This document shows positions 26,526 through 37,497 of a stretch of 64,000 bases of DNA, piece after piece (within the stretch, counting starts at the first letter, position 1; each line of letters begins with the position of its first letter). Both the position numbers and the translations under genes were made by a program. Location of the stretch: positions 62,001 to 126,000 of the forward strand of contig UBMU01000006.1 in NCBI GenBank assembly GCA_900466605.1, given 5' to 3'. The notes below the pieces were generated by a model. That model had not been told where the DNA came from, searched no databases, and saw only the letters and a program-made list of their open reading frames with translations. This stretch comes from Hyphomicrobiales bacterium (GTDB taxonomy: Bacteria > Pseudomonadota > Alphaproteobacteria > Rhizobiales > Rhizobiaceae).

Positions 26526-27899
26526 ATGGCTCGCGATACCACCGACCAGACGCCACTCTCTTCGGTTCAGGAGCTGACCGATTATCTTGCTGCGGGAAGC
26601 AAGCCGGAAGAAAAATTCCGCATCGGCACCGAGCATGAGAAGTTCGCCTTCTTCCGGGCCGACAACAGCCCGGTGCCGTATTTCGGCGAGGCCAGCATTT
26701 CGGCGCTGCTGAAAGGCCTGCAGCAGAAATCCGGCTGGGATCCGATCATGGATGGCGACAACATCATCGGCCTTGGCGAACCGAATGGAATGGGCGCCAT
26801 TTCGATCGAGCCCGGCGGCCAGTTCGAATTGTCAGGTGCTCCGCTGGAAACAATCCACGAGACCTGCAAGGAATCGAACGCGCACCTGGCGACGTTGCGT
26901 GAGATTGCAGAGCCGATGGGCATCCGCTTCCTCGGTATCGGCGGCAGCCCCAAATGGACGCTGGCCGAAACGCCTGTCATGCCGAAATCCCGCTATGAGA
27001 TCATGACCCGCTACATGCCGATGGTCGGCAGCAAGGGTCTCGACATGATGTACCGCACCTGCACGATTCAGGTGAACCTCGACTTCTCCTCGGAAGCCGA
27101 CATGCGCAAGAAGATGCGCGTCTCGATGAAGCTTCAGTCTCTGGCGACCGCGCTCTTTGCCTCCTCGCCCTTCACCGAAAGCAAGCTCAACGGCCTGCTC
27201 TCATGGCGAGGCGATATTTGGCGCGATACCGACAACAATCGCTCCGGTCTGCTGGACTTCACCTTTCGCGACGACTTCGGCTTCCATGACTATGTCGAGT
27301 GGGCTCTCGATGTGCCGATGTATTTCATCGTGCGCGAGGGGCACTATCACGACTGTACCCACGTTACCTTCCGGCAGTTCATGAACGGCGCGCTGAAAGG
27401 CGAAATCGCCGCGTGGGAGCCGACTATGGGCGACTGGACAAACCATCTCTCGACGCTCTTCCCGGACGTGCGACTGAAGCGCTTCCTCGAGATGCGCGGC
27501 GCGGACGGCGGTCCCTGGCGGCGTATCTGTGGGCTACCGGCCTTCTGGGTCGGACTTCTCTATGACGAGGCGGCGCTCGAAGATGCCGACATGCTGACCA
27601 AGGACTGGACGTTCGACGAGGTCAACGCCTTGCGCAATGCCGTGCCGGCTCAGGGCTTGAGGGCAAAGTTCCGTGGCCATGAGCTCTATGAGACCGCACG
27701 CGAAGTGATTGCCGTTTCCAAGGCAGGCCTCAGGGCCCGCAACAGGCTCAACAGGGAAGGCCAGGACGAAACCATCTTCCTGGCTCCGCTCGATGAAGTC
27801 ATGGCCAAGAAGGCGACCTTGGCCGAGGATCTGCTGGCGCTCTACCACGGCCGCTGGAACGGCTCCGTGGAGCCGGTCTTCGAAGAATATCAATACTAG
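26526..27899 (+). CDS. gshA: Glutamate--cysteine ligase (plant/alphaproteobacterial type)
   Basis: 457 residues. Makes gamma-glutamylcysteine, the first step in glutathione synthesis. Belongs to the class shared by plants and alphaproteobacteria: FRIGTEHEKFAF at the start, ISIEPGGQFELSGAPLETIH for the active site, MMYRTCTIQVNLDFSSEADM and SSPFTESKLNG. Glutathione matters for stress tolerance and symbiosis in rhizobia. The 149-base gap upstream is enough for its own promoter; nothing distinctive seen there. Confidence 0.95.
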   Translation: MARDTTDQTPLSSVQELTDYLAAGSKPEEKFRIGTEHEKFAFFRADNSPVPYFGEASISALLKGLQQKSGWDPIMDGDNIIGLGEPNGMGAISIEPGGQFELSGAPLETIHETCKESNAHLATLREIAEPMGIRFLGIGGSPKWTLAETPVMPKSRYEIMTRYMPMVGSKGLDMMYRTCTIQVNLDFSSEADMRKKMRVSMKLQSLATALFASSPFTESKLNGLLSWRGDIWRDTDNNRSGLLDFTFRDDFGFHDYVEWALDVPMYFIVREGHYHDCTHVTFRQFMNGALKGEIAAWEPTMGDWTNHLSTLFPDVRLKRFLEMRGADGGPWRRICGLPAFWVGLLYDEAALEDADMLTKDWTFDEVNALRNAVPAQGLRAKFRGHELYETAREVIAVSKAGLRARNRLNREGQDETIFLAPLDEVMAKKATLAEDLLALYHGRWNGSVEPVFEEYQY

Positions 27900-27999
27900 G
27901 GCAGCACCTACTAAGCCCTTCTGCAAAAAGCGGTTTGCGCATTCCTTTTTCCGGCTATAGTGACGCAATTGCGCGTTGCGAACCGGGAAGGGGATTTCC

Positions 28000-28860
28000 A
28001 TGCTGCCACTCTTCGACATGATGATGCAGGCCCAGAACGGCGCGGCGATGGATGCTGTCTCCAAGCAGTTCAATCTTGCTCAGGAACAGACCGCCAAGGC
28101 GATGGCCGCGCTGATGCCAGCATTTTCCGCAGGCCTGAAGCGGAGCACCAGTAACCCTTATGACTTCATGGGACTGATGCAGGCGGTCGCCTCCGGCAAT
28201 TACGCCAAGTATTTCGAGGATATGAGCAAGGCTTTCACGCCGCAGGGGATATCCGACGGCAACAACATCCTTTCGCAGCTGTTCGGCTCCAAGGAAGTCT
28301 CGCGTGCCGTCGCGGCACAGGCCGCCCAGATGACCGGAATCGGACAGGAAATCTACAAGCAGATGCTGCCTGTGATGGCCGACACGCTGATGGGCGGCCT
28401 GTTCAAGCAGTCGATGGGGCAGATGGCAACGCCCGTCAATCCGTTCGTCAATACGCCGATGGGCGAAACCATCCAGAAATGGCTCGAAAGCACCGGCTTT
28501 GCGCCGAAGCAGAAACCAGCTCCCGAGCCCAGCATCTTCGACAATCCTTTCACTCAGGCCATGCAGCAGATGTTCGGCGGGCAGAAGCCGGAGACAGAAA
28601 AGACGGCCACCAACCCGTTCCTCGACAACCCCTTCGCAAAGGCCTTTCAGGACATGATGGGCTCGCTCGGAAAGCCTGTCGAGCAGAAGCCTACCGCAGC
28701 TCCGAAGGAGCAGGCGAAGGCGGAAACGGAAAGCTACATGGACATGCTGAACAACATGTTCGACAGCGGGCTCGAAGTTCAGAAGAGCTACCAGAAGAGC
28801 ATGGAAGCGATCTTCGAAACCTATATGCCGAAGACGCCCTCCGTTCCCCCCAAGGCATAA
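28000..28860 (+). CDS. DUF937-domain protein with NPF-repeat tail
   Basis: 286 residues. The first half (MLPLFDMMMQAQNGAAM to about residue 130) fits DUF937: several amphipathic helices including NQLAQ-like repeats and the FGSKEVSRAVAAQAAQMTGIG block. The second half is low in structure with repeated Asn-Pro-Phe motifs (NPYDF, NPFVNTP, DNPFTQAMQQMF, TNPFLDNPFAKAFQDMM) and ends in a helical segment (YMDMLNNMFDSGLEVQKSYQKSMEAIFETYMP) somewhat like a phasin/coiled-coil end. Function unknown. GGGAAGGGG precedes the ATG at 28000. Confidence 0.75.
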   Translation: MLPLFDMMMQAQNGAAMDAVSKQFNLAQEQTAKAMAALMPAFSAGLKRSTSNPYDFMGLMQAVASGNYAKYFEDMSKAFTPQGISDGNNILSQLFGSKEVSRAVAAQAAQMTGIGQEIYKQMLPVMADTLMGGLFKQSMGQMATPVNPFVNTPMGETIQKWLESTGFAPKQKPAPEPSIFDNPFTQAMQQMFGGQKPETEKTATNPFLDNPFAKAFQDMMGSLGKPVEQKPTAAPKEQAKAETESYMDMLNNMFDSGLEVQKSYQKSMEAIFETYMPKTPSVPPKA

Positions 28861-28896
28861 AAAAACCCGGAGACGGCTGGGAGGCCGGTCACCGGG
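28861..28896 (-). terminator. Terminator after the DUF1127 gene
   Basis: On the minus strand CCCGG (from 28892-28896) pairs with CCGGG (from 28866-28870), and the long spacer also carries complementary bases; a run of six T follows in that direction. It faces the end of the DUF937 gene and may serve both. Confidence 0.6.
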
Positions 28897-28946
28897 CAAG
28901 AGGCAGGGCTATTGGCTATCACCCTGCGGGGAAAACTGGGCCGGCC

Positions 28947-29246
28947 TTAGTCCTTTCGGGACCGGAAGATTGAATTGCGTCCGCGATTGCTGGCGGAGCG
29001 CGTCAGATGCTGCGATGGGTCCTCGAAGAAGGTGGACGCCAGGAACGCTGACGTAAGATCGGTCCGCGAGAGGCCGATATCCTTCAATTGATTGTCATCG
29101 AGCTCGTGCAGCCGGTTGATCTCCATACGGTTGCGGAACACGCGCAGTACGGATGACAGCGTTGCAAAGCCATTTGCGAGACGCTGGAAAAACGTCAGCG
29201 AGGTCTGGCTGCAGTCGAGTTCGAGTATCCGGTCTGTCGTGCGCAT
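28947..29246 (-). CDS. DUF1127 (YjiS-like) protein
   Basis: 99 residues with the compact DUF1127 helix-turn-helix pair LRVFRNRMEINRLHELDDNQLKDIGLSRTDL in the middle, flanked by non-conserved ends. Longer than the 45-50 residue DUF1127 proteins. In alphaproteobacteria such Arg-rich small proteins bind RNA or affect phosphate and RNA metabolism; for this copy the role is unknown. ATG at 29246 with AAGGA upstream. Divergent from a LysR gene. Confidence 0.85.
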   Translation of the reverse strand: MRTTDRILELDCSQTSLTFFQRLANGFATLSSVLRVFRNRMEINRLHELDDNQLKDIGLSRTDLTSAFLASTFFEDPSQHLTRSASNRGRNSIFRSRKD

Positions 29247-29411
29247 GGGACGATCCTTTCGTTGGCGCGCAACAACCCACCCCTCCCGCGAGGTCGAGCG
29301 GGAAGGCACAGGGTTGAAATCGGGGCGGACAGGCGGGGTGCCTGTCCTTCACTTTGCTTGATTTGCAGCCCGAAGATGCCAAACACCTATTGATCAGTCC
29401 AACGAATGTTT

Positions 29412-29422
29412 CTAATGATTAG
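29412..29422. promoter_or_regulatory. Small palindrome before a LysR gene
   Basis: CTAATGATTAG is a perfect 11-base palindrome 27 bases before the LysR start codon in the DUF1127/LysR intergenic region. Possible operator; could also be chance in AT-rich sequence. Confidence 0.3.
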
Positions 29423-29448
29423 TATCAGAGATTGTTATAGGTGAACCC

Positions 29449-30405
29449 ATGTCCGCGCCTCTTGATATTGATCAGTTGCAGACCTTCATAGCGATTGTCG
29501 ATTCCGGCAGCTTCACCAAGGCGGCCGACAGGGTCTACAAGACGCAGTCGGCCGTTTCCATGCAGATGCGGCGGCTGGAAGAGCGCATCGGCAAACAGCT
29601 TTTCATCAAGGACGGGCGTGGCAATCGCCTGACCGCAGAGGGCGAAAAGCTCTTGAACTATGCGCGGCGTATGATCCGTCTCAACAACGAGGCGATTGCC
29701 GCCTTTGACGACAACCGTCTCGAGGGCACGCTGCGCATCGGCACACCCGATGACTACGCCGATCGTTACATGCCTGAAATCATCGGCCGTTTCGCCAAGA
29801 CGCATCCGAATGTCGAACTCTATATCGTCTGCGAGCCCTCGGTGGATCTCGCCGAGCGCATGCATCGCGGCGAGCTCGATATTGCGCTGGTGACGCATAA
29901 CCCACGCGAGCGCATGTCGGACGTTGTGCGGACCGAACCGCTCTGCTGGGTCGGTTCGGCCAACCATCCGATCCGTGACGATGCGCCGGTGCCGCTGGCG
30001 GTCGGTCGCCGCGACTGCCAGTGGCGGCAGCTTGCCTGCTCGGCGCTGGACGCGGTCGGCCGCGAACATCAAATTCTGTTCACCAGTTGGTCGTGCACCG
30101 TCGTTGCGGCCGCGGTTCTGGCTGGCATGGCCGTCTCCGTCATGCCGGAATCGGCGCTGCGCACGGGGATGAAGGTGCTGAGCCAGGCGGACGGATTTCC
30201 CGCCCTGCCGCCGGTCCAGATCGGCATCATGAAACGGCCGGGCGTGTCGATCTCGCTGATGAACGCGATTACCGCGCATATCACAGCCTGCCTCGACAAC
30301 ATCACGCCCGCCGTCGTCGACGACAATCTCGAGCCAGATGTGAAGAACGCCTATGGGCGGGTACAGCCCCGCCTCAAGGTCGCCAACGTCGTTCCGAGCT
30401 GGTAG
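29449..30405 (+). CDS. LysR family regulator, LrhA-like
   Basis: 318 residues. HTH (LDIDQLQTFIAIVDSGSFTKAADRVYKTQSAVSMQMRRLEERIG) and an effector domain with TLRIGTPDDYADRYMPEIIGRFAKTHPNVEL, close to the LrhA/HexA branch that in other bacteria controls motility and surface traits. C-terminal tail after residue 285 is not part of the usual domain. Converges with the TetR gene with three bases between. Targets unknown. Confidence 0.88.
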   Translation: MSAPLDIDQLQTFIAIVDSGSFTKAADRVYKTQSAVSMQMRRLEERIGKQLFIKDGRGNRLTAEGEKLLNYARRMIRLNNEAIAAFDDNRLEGTLRIGTPDDYADRYMPEIIGRFAKTHPNVELYIVCEPSVDLAERMHRGELDIALVTHNPRERMSDVVRTEPLCWVGSANHPIRDDAPVPLAVGRRDCQWRQLACSALDAVGREHQILFTSWSCTVVAAAVLAGMAVSVMPESALRTGMKVLSQADGFPALPPVQIGIMKRPGVSISLMNAITAHITACLDNITPAVVDDNLEPDVKNAYGRVQPRLKVANVVPSW

Positions 30406-30408
30406 GCT

Positions 30409-31041
30409 TCACACCGCAACGGGCGAGAGGAAGGCCGTGCGGATCACGCGCTTCCACTCGTCCAGAATACGTCTGGCAAGCGAATCCTCGCTAACGACAG
30501 CAAGGCGGATCGAAGCCCCAAGCAGATGGCTGAACAGGTAGCTCCTTGCCTGCATGTCGGCCGCGGACAGCTCCGGTGCTACGCGGCGAACAGTCTCTTC
30601 AAAGATGTCGGCAATCCGCTTGCTGTGCTCGATGTTGAGCCGTAGCAGATCGTGGTCGGTTTCAGTGCCCATCCAGATGCCGAGATACGCGGCATCGTTG
30701 CGGTAGTCGTCGTAATGCCAGTCAATCGTGGCGACGAGCACCTCGAGCGCATGATCAACCGAGTGCACGGACGCAAAGGCTTCGGCAATCCGCGCCTGAA
30801 TTGCCAAGGCATGGCGGTCGAAAAGCGCTTTGACGATAGCGGCCTTCTCGGGAAAGTATTGATAGACGGAGCCGATCGGCACCTTGGCGGCGATCGCCAA
30901 TTCCGTCATCCGCATGGCGCTTACGCCCTTTTCGGCAATGATTGCGGCAGCCGCTGATAGAATGAGGTCCAGCCTCTGAATACTGCGTTCCTGCTTCGGC
31001 TTCCGGCGGAGGCCAATGCGATCCAAACTTCCGACCTTCAT
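30409..31041 (-). CDS. TetR family regulator
   Basis: 210 residues. N-terminal TetR HTH: RLDLILSAAAAIIAEKGVSAMRMTELAIAAKVPIGSVYQYFPEKAAIVKALF. The C-terminal ligand domain is all helical with no recognisable signature. No divergent efflux or metabolic gene is adjacent (the next gene in that direction is oxyR, about 400 bases away on the other strand), so its target is not evident. Confidence 0.88.
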   Translation of the reverse strand: MKVGSLDRIGLRRKPKQERSIQRLDLILSAAAAIIAEKGVSAMRMTELAIAAKVPIGSVYQYFPEKAAIVKALFDRHALAIQARIAEAFASVHSVDHALEVLVATIDWHYDDYRNDAAYLGIWMGTETDHDLLRLNIEHSKRIADIFEETVRRVAPELSAADMQARSYLFSHLLGASIRLAVVSEDSLARRILDEWKRVIRTAFLSPVAV

Positions 31042-31440
31042 GTCGTTCCCATTTGTTCTATGTGGAGCGACGGAGGTGGTTCATGCCGGCGCCGTTTTGC
31101 CGATATGACATGCAGGTCTTCACGACTCGTAAACGAGATGGATTGGATTGTAAGGATTCCGAAAAGCGCAGTAAAATCGGGGTGATACACCCGGATTTGG
31201 TCGATTTTCGGCTGCAGAACCATTCAGCCGGGTCCGACTGGTCGCTGATCGCAATGCGTTTCGGGAGCCTGATTCGTATCTCTCCAGACGTGCTTGAGAT
31301 GTGCCCGCGGGCGCCGAATGAGTTGCATTGCATCGCGCGGCAAAATGCACCGCAGAGAGGCGTCCCTTTGCGGGCATTCCCATTGACCTTCGATAACTTC
31401 AATTCGTATTATTTGGAAAATACGATTGGAAGAAATTATC
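31042..31440. other. Gene-free region between the TetR gene and oxyR
   Basis: About 400 bases without a credible gene; small frames on both strands have no family features and poor ribosome sites. The only structure found is the dyad at 31402-31427 in front of oxyR. Confidence 0.5.
31402..31427 (+). promoter_or_regulatory. Dyad at the oxyR start, probable autoregulatory site
   Basis: CGTATT at 31405-31410 pairs with AATACG at 31419-31424, extended by ATT/AAT on both sides with one bulge; an outer GATAA (31392) and TTATC (31436) pair surrounds it. This is the layout of a LysR-type T-N11-A operator just before the start codon. Confidence 0.4.
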
Positions 31441-32346
31441 GTGCTGACACTTCGACAGATGCGCTATTTCGATGCGCTTGCGACGACGCGCCATTTCGGC
31501 AGGGCTGCGGAAATGGTTCACATCAGCCAGCCGGCGCTGTCGACGCAGATCATGGAGATGGAAGAGTATCTCGGCGCCAAACTGGTCGAGCGAACACGAC
31601 AGAACACGATCCTCACGCCGAAAGGCGAAGAGGTGCTGCATTACGTTCGCGCCATCCTGCATCAGGTCGACCTGCTCGAGCAGACGGCTCGGAAAGGTGC
31701 CGGCACGCTCGAAGGTCTGATCCGCATCGGAATCATTCCCACGGTCGCGCCCTACCTCGTGCCGCAATTCATTCCCCATCTGCGCAAAACCTATCCAAGC
31801 GTCGAAGTCGAATTGCGAGAGGCCGTGACCGACCGCCTGCTGGCCGATCTTTCGACAGGGAAGCTTGACGCCGTGATTGCAGCGTTGCCGCTCGACATTG
31901 AAGGCGTTCAGACGCGGCCACTCTTCACCGACCGCTTCTTCATGGCGGTGGCCGATAACGGAGAGGCGGTCCTGATGTCTCCGCTGACCGAGCATGAGGT
32001 CAACGTCGACAGGCTGTTGCTTCTCGAGGAAGGGCATTGTCTGCGCGATCAGGCGCTCGCCGTCTGCAGCGCCGGCAAGCGCAGCCTCGTGAATTTCGGT
32101 GCGACATCGATGGCAACGCTACTGCAGATGGTATCGCATGACATGGGCATGACGCTCATTCCCGAGATGGCCATTCCCACCGAGACCACCCGCAATTCAA
32201 TTCGCATCGTCCCATTCGTCGATCCCCAACCCTCGCGCGAAATCGGCCTTGCCTGGCGGCGAAGCACTCATCGCGGCAAGGAGATGGAGGCACTGGCAGA
32301 GGCAATTGTCGCTGTCGCCCCTGCCCCGCGCGAGCCGGCAACCTGA
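31441..32346 (+). CDS. oxyR: Hydrogen-peroxide sensing LysR regulator
   Basis: 301 residues from GTG at 31441 (GGAAGAA upstream; TTG at 31426 is an alternative). HTH in MRYFDALATTRHFGRAAEMVHISQPALSTQIMEMEEYLGAK. The two redox cysteines of OxyR are conserved in GHCLRDQALAVC, and the GATSMATLLQMV block is typical. On oxidation the cysteines form a disulfide and the protein activates peroxide-defence genes. No catalase gene lies beside it, although from memory oxyR and katA are neighbours in S. meliloti. Confidence 0.92.
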   Translation: MLTLRQMRYFDALATTRHFGRAAEMVHISQPALSTQIMEMEEYLGAKLVERTRQNTILTPKGEEVLHYVRAILHQVDLLEQTARKGAGTLEGLIRIGIIPTVAPYLVPQFIPHLRKTYPSVEVELREAVTDRLLADLSTGKLDAVIAALPLDIEGVQTRPLFTDRFFMAVADNGEAVLMSPLTEHEVNVDRLLLLEEGHCLRDQALAVCSAGKRSLVNFGATSMATLLQMVSHDMGMTLIPEMAIPTETTRNSIRIVPFVDPQPSREIGLAWRRSTHRGKEMEALAEAIVAVAPAPREPAT

Positions 32347-33222
32347 TCAGCCAAGGTTCTTTTTCAGGAATTCGACGGTTCTGCTCCAGGCAAGTTCGGC
32401 CGCCTTCTTGTCGTAGCGGGCCGCCGACGTATCATTGTTGAAAGCGTGATTGACGCCGTCATAGACGAAGATCTGGAAGTTCTTGCCGTTCTCCTCCAGT
32501 GCCTTTTTGTAGGCGTCGATGCCGGCATTGATGCGGTCGTCGAGACCGGCATAGTGCAGCATCAGCGCCGCCTTGATACCAGGCACGTCGGTCGCCTTTG
32601 GTTGCGCGCCATAGTAAGCGACGCCAGCCTTCAGTTCCGGCGACTTGGTGGCAAATTCGTTCACCAGCCCGCCACCCCAGCAAAATCCGATCGCACCGAC
32701 CTTGCCGTTGGAATTGTCGAGTTTGGTCAGATAGGCGAGCGTCGCCTCTGCGTTCGCCACCGTGGCGGGCCTGTCCAGCGTGCTGAACATCTCACGGGCC
32801 TTGTCCTCATTCGACGGCGTACCTCCCAAGGGCGACAGGAAGTCTGGCGCAAGCGCGATGAAGCCATCCAACGCCATGCAGCGCGCGACATCCCGGATAT
32901 GTGGGTTGAGGCCGCGATTCTCGTGGATCACGATCACCGCGCCGAGTTTGCCTGAAGCGTCCTTCGGCTCGACGAGATAACCCTTCATCTCGCCGGCGCC
33001 GCCGGGATAGGTCACGTCCTTCGCCACCAGTCGCGGGTCATCGGCAGCGACCAATTGCGCGCTCGCATTGTTGGCCGCAAGCATCGGCACGATCACCGCC
33101 GCGGCGCCAGCGGAACCGGCCAGTTTCGTCAGTTTGTCCATGAAGCCGCGGCGATCAAGTGTCAGATGCGTATATTCGTCATAGGCGTTGATCATCGCCT
33201 GCGTGATTTCCGGCTTGTCCAT
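32347..33222 (-). CDS. Dienelactone hydrolase family protein, Tat-exported
   Basis: 291 residues. The N-terminus carries a twin-arginine signal (DRRGFMDKL then a hydrophobic stretch ending ANNASA). The alpha/beta-hydrolase core has VIVIHENRGLNPHIRDVARCMA, the nucleophilic Cys in GAIGFCWGG, and the catalytic His in GVNHAFNN; Asp lies in HYAGLDDRINA. Family members open dienelactones or similar esters. The Tat signal suggests periplasmic action on a folded enzyme. ATG at 33222 has GAGG upstream. Converges with oxyR; no shared operon. Confidence 0.9.
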   Translation of the reverse strand: MDKPEITQAMINAYDEYTHLTLDRRGFMDKLTKLAGSAGAAAVIVPMLAANNASAQLVAADDPRLVAKDVTYPGGAGEMKGYLVEPKDASGKLGAVIVIHENRGLNPHIRDVARCMALDGFIALAPDFLSPLGGTPSNEDKAREMFSTLDRPATVANAEATLAYLTKLDNSNGKVGAIGFCWGGGLVNEFATKSPELKAGVAYYGAQPKATDVPGIKAALMLHYAGLDDRINAGIDAYKKALEENGKNFQIFVYDGVNHAFNNDTSAARYDKKAAELAWSRTVEFLKKNLG

Positions 33223-33329
33223 TTGGGGCCTCCTCTTCCCTACCTGTTGTCTTCCGCCTGCCGGAGAAGATAGGTCAGTGGCCGGTAACATGAGAACAAA
33301 ACTGCGTTACTTCAGACTGATAGGCACGA

Positions 33330-33752
33330 TCAGCCGTTCGGGAAGGTCATCCAGACTGCCAGCCACAGCCACATGCCACCGAGCACCACGTAGCCAGCCG
33401 CGAAGAGCGGGCTGCGGTAACGAAGGTCGTTGCTGGTGACATGCACGAGAGCGTGCAGATAACGAAGTGCGACAAAGATCCAGGCAAGGACGATGGCCAC
33501 GATGTTGTCGGCTTCCGTCATGTAAAGAAGGACGCAGCAGGCGTAGAAAAGCACCGGCAGCTCGAACTGGTTCGCCAGGCAATTCTTGGCAACGAGGCCT
33601 TCCGCCGGTTCATCGCGGTTCTCCCGGTAGTTCGAGCCATGGACCTTTCCAGCTTGAACCAGCTTTCTGCGGCGATAACCGAGAAGGATGTAGAGGAGAT
33701 AGACTAGGGCTACGTGGGCAATAATGGGCCAGAACATTTCGTAGCCAGTCAT
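33330..33752 (-). CDS. MAPEG family membrane protein
   Basis: 140 residues, four membrane helices. The family pattern ENRDEPAEGLVAKNCLANQFELPVLFYACC with Glu/Asn-rich loop and the RYLHALVHVTSNDLRYRSPLFAAGYVVLGGMW end match MAPEG proteins (membrane-associated eicosanoid/glutathione metabolism). In bacteria the substrate is unknown; glutathione-linked detoxification is a possibility. ATG at 33752 with GGAAGAG upstream. Confidence 0.87.
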   Translation of the reverse strand: MTGYEMFWPIIAHVALVYLLYILLGYRRRKLVQAGKVHGSNYRENRDEPAEGLVAKNCLANQFELPVLFYACCVLLYMTEADNIVAIVLAWIFVALRYLHALVHVTSNDLRYRSPLFAAGYVVLGGMWLWLAVWMTFPNG

Positions 33753-33851
33753 GCTATCTCTTCCTTGCAGTTTTCCGTTTGGTTTCCGTGCTGTAGAGGA
33801 AAAGTGACGGCGCCGCAAACGCCCGGCGCAGTGCTGCGACGGGCGGCCGCA

Positions 33852-34275
<424 letters not shown>

Positions 34276-34277
34276 GA

Positions 34278-34838
34278 CTAGCGCTCGCTCTCTTCACGGT
34301 GCATCGCGCGCACCAGTGCGAAGCGGGCAATGACAACAAGGCAGATGGCCAGGCTCGCGAATTTCAGCTTTGTCATCCATGGCAGCAGCTGGGCAGCCCG
34401 ATCCGCCCAGTCACTGCCTCCGAAGGCAATCAGGCTGGCAACATTCTCGCCGTAGTCGGCAAGGCCATAGATGACGGGAAGCGCATAGACAAGCGCGATG
34501 AGGGAAGGACTGATCGGGCGATTGAAGTAGGACCCGCCGGGTCTCAGCCTCATCAACACCAGTAGCAGGAGTGTGGTCAAAAGCACCGGGAAGATCAGTT
34601 CGGGACCGGCATACATCGCCCGTAGCAAGTTGCTGGCGATCTCGTTTTCGCGGAGCAACCGCTGCATGCGGCCAACGGTCAATTCGTCATAGCCGGCGAA
34701 GTAGACATCGAGGACCGCCTGCCCGGTCTCGTGCTTGAAGGGGACGACAAAACCGAATGTCGTCCACGCAAGCACGCCCAGGCAAATGGCTGCGAGCAGC
34801 GCGATAATCCAGAGTGGAATACGGCTGCCCGCGTTCAT
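34278..34838 (-). CDS. Membrane protein downstream of guaB
   Basis: 186 residues with about four membrane segments (IPLWIIALLAAICLGVLAW, LIFPVLLTTLLLLVLM, LIALVYALPVIYGLADYG, FASLAICLVVIARFALV) and a periplasmic segment between the first two (residues about 35-75). No family recognised. Its ATG lies two bases past the guaB stop, so it is translated from the guaB transcript. Homologues with the same neighbour would suggest a nucleotide-linked role, which is speculation. Confidence 0.75.
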   Translation of the reverse strand: MNAGSRIPLWIIALLAAICLGVLAWTTFGFVVPFKHETGQAVLDVYFAGYDELTVGRMQRLLRENEIASNLLRAMYAGPELIFPVLLTTLLLLVLMRLRPGGSYFNRPISPSLIALVYALPVIYGLADYGENVASLIAFGGSDWADRAAQLLPWMTKLKFASLAICLVVIARFALVRAMHREESER

Positions 34839-34840
34839 TC

Positions 34841-36337
<1,497 letters not shown>

Positions 36338-36454
36338 TCAATTAAGAAAAATGCAACGCCTCCCGGAACGAGTCGTCCGCACCGGCGGGTGTGCAAGGGT
36401 TGCTTTGGAAGTTGGCGAGGGCTGGTAACACGTCTATGACAGGAAGGGAATAGC

Positions 36455-36480
36455 AAAAAGCCCGGCGTGTCCGCCGGGCT
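36455..36480 (-). terminator. Rho-independent terminator after the MBL-fold gene
   Basis: GCCCGGCG at 36460-36467 pairs exactly with CGCCGGGC at 36472-36479, loop of four; on the minus strand a TTTTT run follows at 36455-36459. Confidence 0.85.
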
Positions 36481-36504
36481 TGGAATGGCTGCCATGCAGC
36501 GACC

Positions 36505-37497
36505 TCACAGGTCGAACTGATAGGTCTTCGGAACGAAGCGATAGCCGTCCTCGTATGTCTCGACAAAGCCGACTGACGGGAACGGCATGTGGTAACCAGC
36601 GAAGGCAACCTTGTCGGTCGCGATCATGCCAAACACCTTGCGGCGCGTGGCTGCTGCCTGCGCTTTGTCCATGTCGAAACGAACCTCCCAGTCCGGCTTC
36701 TGCAGCGACAGAATATAGTGATTGGCGGTGTCGCCCGTCGCCACCAGGCGCTTGCCCTCGGATTCCACATGGAAAACCATGTGGCCCGGCGTGTGGCCCG
36801 GCGCCAATATCGCGGTGATGCCGCTTGCGACTGTGCCGCCATCGCCAATGAACGTCGCCTTTTCGGCAACGGGCACCACGTTGGTAAGAACCGCCTTGTG
36901 GCCACCTTCGGCGGGCGTGCCCTCGCGGGCCTTGTCAGTCCAGAAATCATATTCGGCCTGGCCTATGACATAACGCGCATTCTTGAAAGCCGGAGCGCCC
37001 CCTTCCATCAGCCCGCCGATATGATCGCCATGCAAGTGGGTCAGCGCGACCACCGTAATATCGTCGGGCGAATAGCCGGCAGCCTTCAGCCCATCGCGAA
37101 GCTGGCCGCTGCCGCGAGCGCGGCCGCCCTCGCCGAAACCGGTATCGACGAGGATGATATCCGATCCGGTATCGATCAGCGTCGGGGCGAAGGAGTTGAC
37201 GAACTTCTCGGTCGGCAGAAAATTCTTCGCGAGCAATTGCTGGACTGTTTCCGGCTTCTGGTTGGTCCCGAAGGTTTCATAAGGCTTTTCGCCAATCATG
37301 GCTCCGTCCTTGAAGACGGTAAATCTATAAGAACCCAGCTTGAATTGATTGAATTGGGGCTGCGTCGTCGCATCCATTTTGGTCTTGTCTCCGCTTGCGG
37401 CCATTGCGGCCGTCTCTTTCAAAATCATCGGCGCCGCCAGCAGGCCAATGCCTGCCGCAAACAGCGTACGCCGCTTCATCCCCGACGGTACTGCCAT
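36505..37497 (-). CDS. Tat-exported metallo-beta-lactamase-fold hydrolase
   Basis: 330 residues. Twin-arginine signal MKRRTLFAAGIGLLAAPMILK at residues 7-27. MBL motifs: ILVDTGFGE, the zinc-binding HLHGDHIGG, GHTPGHMVFHVE and the late His in AGYHMPFPSVGFV. The overall pattern fits the quorum-quenching lactonase/AhlD-like and methyl parathion hydrolase-like branch, so a periplasmic lactonase or esterase is plausible. GGAAGGA precedes the ATG at 37497. Divergent from an MFS exporter. Confidence 0.88.
   Translation of the reverse strand: MAVPSGMKRRTLFAAGIGLLAAPMILKETAAMAASGDKTKMDATTQPQFNQFKLGSYRFTVFKDGAMIGEKPYETFGTNQKPETVQQLLAKNFLPTEKFVNSFAPTLIDTGSDIILVDTGFGEGGRARGSGQLRDGLKAAGYSPDDITVVALTHLHGDHIGGLMEGGAPAFKNARYVIGQAEYDFWTDKAREGTPAEGGHKAVLTNVVPVAEKATFIGDGGTVASGITAILAPGHTPGHMVFHVESEGKRLVATGDTANHYILSLQKPDWEVRFDMDKAQAAATRRKVFGMIATDKVAFAGYHMPFPSVGFVETYEDGYRFVPKTYQFDL

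Noticed and set aside
31053..31868. 271-residue frame overlapping the oxyR start region
   Set aside because: Runs into oxyR in another frame, Arg/His-rich, no homology pattern.
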